From the NCBI GenBank assembly GCA_026387255.1, contig JAPLMA010000119.1, positions 1-5,003 on the forward strand: a stretch of DNA of 5,003 nt. The letters run 5' to 3'. This document shows positions 1 to 4,400 of the stretch, in pieces. Position 1 is the stretch's first letter; the number at the start of each line of letters is the position of its first letter. The stretch comes from Candidatus Omnitrophota bacterium. GTDB lineage: Bacteria > Omnitrophota > Gorgyraeia > Gygaellales > Profunditerraquicolaceae. A program made the position numbers and the translations under genes. A model generated the notes under the pieces. That model saw only the letters and a program-made list of their open reading frames with translations, ran no database searches and was not told the origin of the DNA.

Positions 1-282
1 GCAATGTACTACTACTTGGGCGGGAAAATTTTTATAGACTAAAATATGCAAAGGCAGCTCTGAACTTGGTTTAATTTCACCTTCATATTTACCACTCGCT
101 AAATTTACTTTAACAATATCGCTGTCATTTAACTGACCCAGGTATGTACCCGTAGCCGTAATGAGAATATTGTCAGCATCTAACTTTACGCTTAAATTTC
201 CAGATTTAGCCACCGCTAACCGAGCATCATAAAGCCGCTTGCCAACTTTAATTATCTCAAACCTTAATTCTTTTTCGGTCAT
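1..282 (-). CDS. Class II aldolase/adducin family protein, N-terminal part (cut by window edge)
   Basis: This is the first 94 residues of a class II aldolase (FucA/AraD/MtnB fold), a cytoplasmic zinc enzyme that cleaves or dehydrates phosphorylated keto-sugars. Visible family marks are GNLS (residues 28-31) and TATG (43-46), which bind phosphate, KPSSE (71-75) with the usual catalytic glutamate E75, and VVVH at the edge, where H93 should be the first zinc-ligand histidine of an HxH pair. The frame is open to the window edge, and the rest of the protein (typically 180-220 residues) lies outside. The ATG is 2 bases after the isomerase stop and has AAAGG upstream, so it is probably translationally coupled. 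Next to a phosphorylase and an MtnA-type isomerase, the likely substrate is 5-methylthioribulose-1-phosphate or 5-deoxyribulose-1-phosphate, giving DHAP and an aldehyde. A dehydratase role (MtnB) cannot be excluded from this half. The family call is firm; the substrate is inferred from neighbours. Confidence 0.88.
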   Translation of the reverse strand, partial: MTEKELRFEIIKVGKRLYDARLAVAKSGNLSVKLDADNILITATGTYLGQLNDSDIVKVNLASGKYEGEIKPSSELPLHILVYKNFPAQVVVHC

Positions 283-284
283 AT

Positions 285-1025
285 TTATACCTTTAAATAA
301 ATGTGTTTGGTAATTAACTTTGCCGGCGTGACATCAAAAGCCGGATAATATGCCTTGACTTCTTTGGGCGCCAAATATAACCCCTGATAAATTTTTAATT
401 CATCTGACGGCCTAATTTCAATCTGAATCTCTTTGCCGCTCTTTAATTTTGAAGCCGGCGGGCATAGAACATAAAATGGAATTTTAAAATACTTAGCCAC
501 TACCGCGATTTGATAAGTGCCGATCTTATTGGCAATGTCGCCGTTTAAGGTTAAGTGATCTGCCCCGACGATAACTTTGGTCACTTTACCTAATGATAAT
601 AAATATGCCACCATATTATCAGTAATAATCGTTACATCAAAACCAGCGCGCATAATCTCCCAAGCAGTAAGCCGGGATCCCTGCAGGTACGGCCGGGTCT
701 CCGTAACATAAAAACTTATTTCTTTGCCCTGCTCTTTAGCAAACTGAGCGATTAACGGCATTAAACCGCTGACATTACAATGCGTCAAAATTACATCACC
801 ACTTTTAAGTAAATTTGCGGTAGCTTGAGCTTGCTGGATTCTTTTCTCCTTCAGCATCTCTAAAAAGCCTAAAATGCTTTTCTCTAATGGCGCGCCGCTT
901 TTTTCTATTCCCAAAACCATGTCCGTTAAGAATTTAAAGGACAAAGTCGGCCGGGTGGCATTAATCGCTGTGGCAACTTTAACCAGATTCTTATTTTGCC
1001 GCTTACTTAAAATAAAAGTGTACAA
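285..1025 (-). CDS. mtnA: S-methyl-5-thioribose-1-phosphate isomerase (MtnA/eIF-2B-like), lacking its N-terminus in this frame
   Basis: This is the main part of an aldose-ketose isomerase of the MtnA branch of the eIF-2B alpha/beta/delta family, which converts 5-methylthioribose-1-phosphate (or 5-deoxyribose-1-phosphate) to the ribulose form in the cytoplasm. Family marks, numbered in this 246-residue reading, are TRPT (24-27), LTHCN with the expected catalytic cysteine C83, ETRPYLQGSRLTAWE (109-123), ITDNM (134-138), GAD with the expected catalytic aspartate D156, NGDIANKIGTY (161-171) and PAFDVTP near the end. The usual GADR is GADH here. Typical MtnA is about 340 residues. The beginning is missing and the first possible start is a TTG without a Shine-Dalgarno, directly after a stop. 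The normal N-terminus is recognisable in another frame at 1007-1132, so this is probably the 3' part of a frameshifted gene rather than a protein that truly starts here. It is followed 2 bases later by the aldolase. Confidence 0.85.
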   Translation of the reverse strand: MYTFILSKRQNKNLVKVATAINATRPTLSFKFLTDMVLGIEKSGAPLEKSILGFLEMLKEKRIQQAQATANLLKSGDVILTHCNVSGLMPLIAQFAKEQGKEISFYVTETRPYLQGSRLTAWEIMRAGFDVTIITDNMVAYLLSLGKVTKVIVGADHLTLNGDIANKIGTYQIAVVAKYFKIPFYVLCPPASKLKSGKEIQIEIRPSDELKIYQGLYLAPKEVKAYYPAFDVTPAKLITKHIYLKV

Positions 1026-1132
1026 TTCTTAGCTTTTATATAGGCAAGTTTCTGAGGAAGCTGGGTTTCATCCAGGATATGAATAGTGTTACCTTTTAAT
1101 TGTATCGGCCAAAATAATGGAGAAAATTTCAT
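1007..1132 (-). pseudogene. mtnA: Detached N-terminal fragment of the MtnA-like isomerase
   Basis: An ATG at 1132 opens a 41-codon frame that reads MKFSPLFWPIQLKGNTIHIL and continues DETQLPQKLAYIKAKN, which resembles the first beta strands of MtnA proteins (a tryptophan, then a LLDQ..LP-type stretch ending in Y[IL]). It then runs into a stop at 1007-1009, overlapping the main mtnA frame, which is offset. In intact MtnA proteins this point is followed by a helix and an RGAPAIG-type motif, and neither is found in any frame between the two pieces. So at least about 20 residues' worth of DNA appears absent, with a frame change. No Shine-Dalgarno precedes the ATG; the bases before it are A-rich and abut a large hairpin. 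The match is by eye from family memory. An independent short ORF is less likely because the order and distance fit MtnA. Confidence 0.68.
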
Positions 1133-1140
1133 ATTTTTAT

Positions 1141-1212
1141 TTTTTGCGGGTGGCTTGGGTGTTTTCGACGCGCGTCAGCGCTAGAAAATACCCAAGACAG
1201 GACCCGCAAAAA
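1141..1212. repeat. 72-bp inverted repeat (hairpin) between phosphorylase and isomerase genes
   Basis: The ends TTTTTGCGGGT (1141-1151) and ACCCGCAAAAA (1202-1212) are perfect 11-bp reverse complements. A second pair, CTTGGGT (1154-1160) with ACCCAAG (1190-1196), continues inward with TTTTC (1162-1166) and GAAAA (1184-1188). The loop contains the self-palindrome GACGCGCGTC (1167-1176). It fills almost the whole gap between the phosphorylase remnant stop and the isomerase ATG. It is not a standard intrinsic terminator: on either strand the stem begins with T and ends with A, so no T tract follows it. It could be a REP- or MITE-like element, a transcript-stabilising hairpin, or a processing site. 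Confidence 0.75.
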
Positions 1213-1217
1213 TTGAT

Positions 1218-1322
1218 TTACTTGCCTTCTAATTTCTTTACTAACTCCAATGCGATTTTTATTAAATTGCTCTCTGCCATATAATAAAGTGGGTTCATAA
1301 AACCCATTTCACCGGTAATTAC
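1218..1322 (-). pseudogene. Detached C-terminal fragment of the nucleoside phosphorylase
   Basis: Directly after the early stop of the phosphorylase (1319-1321), a shifted frame reads VITGEMGFMNPLYYMAESNL and continues with IKIALELVKKLEGK to a TAA at 1218-1220. The helix with AE...IKIALE resembles the C-terminal helix of nucleoside phosphorylase-I proteins, and no start codon or ribosome site supports it as a separate gene. Counting both pieces gives about 222 residues, against roughly 245-260 for relatives, and the characteristic (V/S)-x-ME segment that carries the ribose-binding Met-Glu is found in neither. This suggests a loss of some tens of codons plus a frame change at about 1322. The assignment as the tail of the same gene is inferred from position and sequence character. 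Confidence 0.65.
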
Positions 1323-1885
1323 GTTGCCCGCGCGCCTTCTTTACGCTTGGCTTCCACGATCTCGCGTGTTTCACGCAATAAAGCATCCGTAGTCCAGGCC
1401 TTGCCACGATGCACACTTAAACCCATGTCTTTAGCAATGCTAAATAAAAGATCGGAAAGTTTTTTATCGCTTTCTGTCTTAAAATCCTTATCTACATAAT
1501 ATGGTGTTACCCCATCTCCGCGAATAACCTCATCCACCACAAATAGATCACCAACCTTAATATTCTCATCAAGTGACCCACAAGTACCTACGCGAATAAT
1601 ATTTTGGATGCCCGCATTACACATTACTTCCGTAGTAATCGAGGTATCCGTAGAAAACCTTCCCCCATTAATCCCCGTGACCTTAATTCCCTCATAAGTA
1701 CCGGTATACATGGTATATTCCATAAAAGAAAAATTACGTACGGGATTTTCTATTTTCTTCATTAATACATCCAACCGATCACGCGGCCCGGGTACAATCG
1801 CATATTTACCCACATCCTGCGGCCGAAGCTGGACCATCTCCGTCAAATCTCTCCCCGTTAAATGAACATTTTTCTGCATCTGCAT
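1319..1885 (-). CDS. Nucleoside phosphorylase (PNP/UDP family), prematurely terminated
   Basis: This is a nucleoside phosphorylase-I family protein, cleaving a purine or pyrimidine nucleoside with phosphate in the cytoplasm. Marks in this 188-residue reading are VPGPRDR (31-37), the phosphate-binding loop usually written PGDPxR; GINGGRFSTD (71-80) where relatives have a GIGxPS-type loop; the family signature RVGTCGS (98-104); and TTDALLRE (165-172). The frame stops after KEGARAT, just before the conserved Met-Glu region, and a C-terminal piece follows in another frame. The product as encoded would lack the ribose-binding Met-Glu segment and the last helix and is unlikely to work. The ATG at 1885 is chosen because GGAG sits 9 bases upstream and MQMQKNVHLT begins cleanly. 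Being first in a row with an isomerase and an aldolase, its likely substrate is 5'-methylthioadenosine or 5'-deoxyadenosine. Uridine or another nucleoside remains possible, since sequence similarity alone does not fix specificity. Confidence 0.83.
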   Translation of the reverse strand: MQMQKNVHLTGRDLTEMVQLRPQDVGKYAIVPGPRDRLDVLMKKIENPVRNFSFMEYTMYTGTYEGIKVTGINGGRFSTDTSITTEVMCNAGIQNIIRVGTCGSLDENIKVGDLFVVDEVIRGDGVTPYYVDKDFKTESDKKLSDLLFSIAKDMGLSVHRGKAWTTDALLRETREIVEAKRKEGARAT

Positions 1886-1893
1886 ATTATCAT

Positions 1894-1902
1894 TCTCCTT
1901 TT
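1894..1902 (-). promoter_or_regulatory. Ribosome binding site of the nucleoside phosphorylase
   Basis: Read on the minus strand, AAAAGGAGA lies 9 bases (from GGAG) before the ATG at 1885. It fixes that start over a nearby ATG at 1893 that opens only a short frame. Confidence 0.75.
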
Positions 1903-1926
1903 AATATAGTAGACAGTTTATGTAAC

Positions 1927-1955
1927 TATATATAATAACTAAAGTTATGAAACAA
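1927..1955 (-). promoter_or_regulatory. Putative sigma-70-type promoter for the phosphorylase-isomerase-aldolase genes
   Basis: On the minus strand TTGTTT (1955-1950) is followed after exactly 17 bases by TATATA (1932-1927). That would start transcription near 1920, about 35 bases before the phosphorylase ATG. The region is very AT-rich, so a chance match is possible. The downstream arm of the palindrome overlaps the expected start point, which would suit repression. Confidence 0.45.
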
Positions 1956-2015
1956 ATACGAGTAACTGCCCTGTGGATATTTGTTATGTATCACCATTAT
2001 TTACAATGAGTTATA

Positions 2016-2026
2016 TAGACTGTCTA
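2016..2026. promoter_or_regulatory. Operator-like palindrome TAGACnGTCTA (second, imperfect copy at 1910-1920)
   Basis: TAGACTGTCTA is a perfect 5+1+5 palindrome. The counterpart TAGACAGTTTA at 1910-1920 differs at one half-site base. Their centres are 106 bp apart, close to ten helical turns, and they flank the putative promoter. This geometry fits a dimeric repressor binding two sites, but the same bases are also the arms of the larger inverted repeat, so the reading is tentative. No regulator gene is in the window. Confidence 0.3.
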
Positions 2027-2069
2027 CTTTCTCTTTTATTTTTTGAAACCTCATCTAAATTACATCCGC

Positions 2070-2405
2070 CTATGGGGAAATGATCCCTTGTCCTACAAGC
2101 GAGGACATAATAAAAATACTTATAATTCTTGCCCAACAATATATATTTAAAAGTATGAAGAATAACTTAGCATATCCTTCGAAGGCAAAAATGCATGGCG
2201 AGATTCCGATAGCAACAATTATTGTAAAAATAGTAAGTGGAAGGCTATTAAAGGCAGGCGGATTAAAAAACTGCAAGAAGAAATACAACGGCGCATTCTT
2301 CTCTCTTAAGTTTACCCAACCACTATCATCTGCCCCAAAAATAAAGCTTGAACTAAATAAAAAAATAATTAGAAATAATAGCAATAATTTCATGCGCATA
2401 TTCAT
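2070..2405 (-). CDS. Small hydrophobic membrane protein, function unknown
   Basis: A 111-residue protein starting 14 bases after the amidohydrolase stop. The N-terminus (MKLLLLFLIIFLFSSSFIFG from M5) is a signal peptide or membrane anchor, followed by a short polar stretch (about 25-40) and two further hydrophobic segments, roughly 56-74 and 80-101. I know no family for it. Three in-frame ATG codons (M1, M3, M5) sit close together and none has a clear Shine-Dalgarno; M5 would give the most typical signal peptide. The opposite strand is also open here, but the minus-strand reading has the sensible topology and the operon position. The gene may end early: a one-base change in the TTTCCCC run just before the stop would add about 18 residues (see findings). 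Membrane location is fairly sure; the role is unknown. Confidence 0.6.
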   Translation of the reverse strand: MNMRMKLLLLFLIIFLFSSSFIFGADDSGWVNLREKNAPLYFFLQFFNPPAFNSLPLTIFTIIVAIGISPCIFAFEGYAKLFFILLNIYCWARIISIFIMSSLVGQGIISP

Positions 2406-2419
2406 TTCAGTTATTTAAT

Positions 2420-3334
2420 TCAACTAATCTTAATAAGTTTCTCTAAATTCCCACCCAATATTGCAGCTTTGTCTTCTTCTGCAATATCCAAATCTTTTAC
2501 TACCTGAATTCCAGCTGCCACATCACTCTTTGCCGGCCAGTCGCTGCCCCACAAAATACGTTTTGGGCCCATAAGTTCAAGAGCCAGCAGGAAATTCGCC
2601 TTAGTGATATCGCCGCTGGTATCCACGTAAATATTCTTAAAATAATCTGAAGGAAGCGCCTGCAGGTCTTTAACAAAGTTCATCTTGCGCAGCATCTGGT
2701 AAGTGGAATCGAATCGCTGCTTAAGATAGCAAATTGCCCCGCCAAAATGGGCAAAAACAAATTTCACCTTAGGATACTGCCGTAAAATATCCGACATTAA
2801 AAGCTTGCCAATTGAAATCGTCGTATCAAAAACATACTCAATTACCGGAGTAAGCAGAGGGTCTTTAACCCGTTCATAACCTATCGGATTTACAATCTGA
2901 GAATGAACAAAAATCGGGATGTTTCTTTCTTCCGCCAACTTATATACCGGTAAAAACATCCGATCATCAAGATAAATTCCGTTATAACTTGAAGCCAAAG
3001 AAATGGCCTTAAAGCCTAGTTCGCCCGTTACGCGCTTTAATTCCTCCACTATATCAATAGAATTATCCAGCGGAAGAATCGCAGCGCCGATAAATCGATT
3101 GCCATAGCGTTTAAGGATCTGGCCAACATTATCATTATAAAGATGCGCCACTTGGCTGATGCTGCCTAATTTTAAATGCGCATCCGTGGTCGGATAACTT
3201 AAAACTGCCCGCTGGATTCCTGCTCTATCCATCATTCTTAGCTGAGATTCAATATCACCCCAAGCTTTATGAAAAAAATGGGAATTGGCGATAATCTCAT
3301 CCGGCAGCCAATGGGAATGTGCGTCAATTAACAT
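2420..3334 (-). CDS. Amidohydrolase family protein (Amidohydro_2, ACMSD-like metal-dependent hydrolase/decarboxylase)
   Basis: A complete 304-residue TIM-barrel enzyme of the amidohydrolase superfamily, in the branch with 2-amino-3-carboxymuconate-6-semialdehyde decarboxylase and gamma-resorcylate decarboxylase. The metal site is visible: DAHSH (H6 and H8) on the first strand, FVHSQ (H144), FAHFGG (H196), and GSDWP (D265) near the C-terminus. GFKAI (107-111) matches the family's GxKGI strand. No signal peptide, so it should be cytoplasmic. The ATG shares one base with the upstream gene's stop (TAATG), so its translation is probably coupled to the 137-residue protein. Length fits the family. 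The reaction may be decarboxylation or hydrolysis of a cyclic or carboxylated small molecule; the sequence alone does not say which. The neighbouring dehydrogenase and secreted sugar-binding-like protein suggest a catabolic set, but that is inference. Confidence 0.88.
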   Translation of the reverse strand: MLIDAHSHWLPDEIIANSHFFHKAWGDIESQLRMMDRAGIQRAVLSYPTTDAHLKLGSISQVAHLYNDNVGQILKRYGNRFIGAAILPLDNSIDIVEELKRVTGELGFKAISLASSYNGIYLDDRMFLPVYKLAEERNIPIFVHSQIVNPIGYERVKDPLLTPVIEYVFDTTISIGKLLMSDILRQYPKVKFVFAHFGGAICYLKQRFDSTYQMLRKMNFVKDLQALPSDYFKNIYVDTSGDITKANFLLALELMGPKRILWGSDWPAKSDVAAGIQVVKDLDIAEEDKAAILGGNLEKLIKIS

Positions 3335-3747
3335 TAATGTTCTGCGCCCCCTAATATACGGTGAGTCATTTCTTTTTCATAAAGCGCCTTGATTTCCTCT
3401 AAGGCTTTTTTCCCAAGCTCTTTAATAATTAATTTTTCGATAACGTTGAGTTTTACATCCAGAAAAATAAACTCCGGATTCGTCCTTAAGCCCTGATATT
3501 TTAATTCCAGACAGGCCTTTTCTTTGGCCGAGATATATTCCTGAAAATTATTTACCATTTTCTCCAATTCAACTTTTTCATGCGGCAAATAAGAACCCAT
3601 CAGCGTATTTTCCATCTCCAGCAAAATATCCTTATCAATCTCCACCTGAGTAAACTTGCGCTCGTACTTATCAAATGCCTCTTTAGTGGTTTTATACAAC
3701 CAAACAAAATAGCGTTTTTTTAAATTCTTAATATCTAGACTATTCAT
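3334..3747 (-). CDS. Uncharacterised 137-residue helical protein coupled to the amidohydrolase
   Basis: I do not recognise a family. The protein is soluble, rich in Lys and Glu, and looks almost entirely helical, with heptad-like stretches (about 36-82 and 97-129) that could form a coiled coil or helical bundle. It has a single proline and no signal peptide, membrane segment or obvious catalytic motif. The start is secure: AAGGAGGA lies just upstream of the ATG at 3747, while another ATG four bases earlier meets a stop at once. Its TAA overlaps the amidohydrolase ATG by one base, which usually marks functionally linked products, so a partner or regulatory subunit of that enzyme is a fair guess. 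It follows the secreted protein gene after 27 bases. Confidence 0.8.
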   Translation of the reverse strand: MNSLDIKNLKKRYFVWLYKTTKEAFDKYERKFTQVEIDKDILLEMENTLMGSYLPHEKVELEKMVNNFQEYISAKEKACLELKYQGLRTNPEFIFLDVKLNVIEKLIIKELGKKALEEIKALYEKEMTHRILGGAEH

Positions 3748-3750
3748 CCA

Positions 3751-3758
3751 TCCTCCTT
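3751..3758 (-). promoter_or_regulatory. Strong ribosome binding site of the 137-residue protein
   Basis: AAGGAGGA on the minus strand, about 4 bases before the ATG at 3747. It decides between that ATG and the overlapping ATG at 3751, which reads ATG GAT GAA TAG. Confidence 0.75.
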
Positions 3759-3774
3759 TATTGAAAATGGGCCC

Positions 3775-4386
3775 CTATTTCCTCACTAACTCCACTGTAT
3801 CAAAATAAAGTGTGCCTTTCGATCCGGGAAGCGGCTCAAATTGAAACACTTTAATCGGAAAATCAATTTGCCCGTTTTTATCCGCGCCATCGGGCTGCCA
3901 ATCATCACGTACCAGGAATTTATCAAAACTGACCACTACTTTTTTCCATCCTTTAAAATCATCATCTGTTATAAATCGCCAGATTTCTCCACCGCTATCT
4001 TTTATGTCAAAAGCAATCTTGGCCTTAGAATCTGTCCCGTAAACATAAAAAGATATAGCGCTATAATCCTCCCATTTCACATCTGCTGGCTTAACTGTCC
4101 ACTGCGCATTCTTAGCATCTAAGCCTGCACCGCGGGCAACATAAATATAACCACCGCTAACAGCATCATAAGTTACCTTAAGCGACTGATTACCGGTATT
4201 CTTAATCTCTGTAGCTTGCGTTACTTCAACCGTAGAGCCATTACCTGAGCCGAAATCAACTGTTCCTTCCGGACCGCCAGAAACCGAAATTTCAAAATCA
4301 TCAAGCAACAGATTATTTCCTTCTGCCAAACCGCTTCCTGCCCCAAACAAAAACATAATTGCTGCTAAAAAAAATAATCTTTTCAT
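3775..4386 (-). CDS. Secreted single-domain protein with a CBM11/CIA30-like beta-sandwich
   Basis: A 203-residue exported protein. Residues 1-21 form a Sec signal peptide (K2 R3, hydrophobic core, cleavage likely after GLA). The mature part is one domain that opens with LLLDDFE and contains WEDYSAISFYVYG (about 105-117), DIKDSGGEIWRF (about 127-138), GWKKVVVSFDKF (about 145-156) and ends LYFDTVELVRK. This order resembles the galactose-binding-like sandwich of CBM11 and CIA30 domains, which bind glycans or act as structural modules. There is no attached catalytic domain, lipobox or anchor, so it may be a free periplasmic or extracellular binding protein. AAAGGAG lies 7 bases before the ATG, overlapping the last base of the dehydrogenase stop. 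The domain call is by eye and moderately sure; a ligand cannot be named. Confidence 0.78.
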   Translation of the reverse strand: MKRLFFLAAIMFLFGAGSGLAEGNNLLLDDFEISVSGGPEGTVDFGSGNGSTVEVTQATEIKNTGNQSLKVTYDAVSGGYIYVARGAGLDAKNAQWTVKPADVKWEDYSAISFYVYGTDSKAKIAFDIKDSGGEIWRFITDDDFKGWKKVVVSFDKFLVRDDWQPDGADKNGQIDFPIKVFQFEPLPGSKGTLYFDTVELVRK

Positions 4387-4393
4387 TTCTTTT

Positions 4394-4400
4394 CTCCTTT
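4394..4400 (-). promoter_or_regulatory. Ribosome binding site of the secreted protein
   Basis: AAAGGAG on the minus strand, 7 bases before the ATG at 4386, beginning on the last base of the upstream TAA stop. This packs the two genes into one transcript. Confidence 0.7.

Larger units (their letters stand above)
1908..2028. repeat. 121-bp imperfect palindrome with 20-bp inverted ends
   Basis: The segment 1908-1927 (AGTAGACAGTTTATGTAACT) and the reverse complement of 2009-2028 agree at 18 of 20 positions. Inside, AACAAATA (1951-1958) pairs with TATTTGTT (1978-1985). Both pairs share the same centre, position 1968, so the whole stretch is one concentric dyad with a 19-base apical loop. Both mismatches in the outer arms become G-U pairs in RNA of the plus strand. 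No convincing target-site duplication flanks it. It could be a MITE-like element, a structured RNA, or paired regulator sites around a promoter. It fills most of the gap between the two gene blocks. Confidence 0.75.

Noticed and set aside
1141..1212. Intrinsic transcription terminator
   Set aside because: The stem is followed by A-rich, not T-rich, sequence on both strands, so it lacks the required U tract.
1908..2028. Complete small insertion sequence
   Set aside because: It has inverted ends but no coding capacity and no visible target-site duplication, so at most a MITE-like remnant.
2080..2418. Open plus-strand frame of 112 codons opposite the small membrane protein
   Set aside because: It has no Shine-Dalgarno, no coherent hydrophobic or domain pattern, and lies antisense within a minus-strand operon. 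The minus reading has a signal-peptide-like start and membrane segments.
3841..4122. Open plus-strand frame of 93 codons
   Set aside because: It is antisense to the secreted CBM-like protein, whose signal peptide, ribosome site and domain are convincing.
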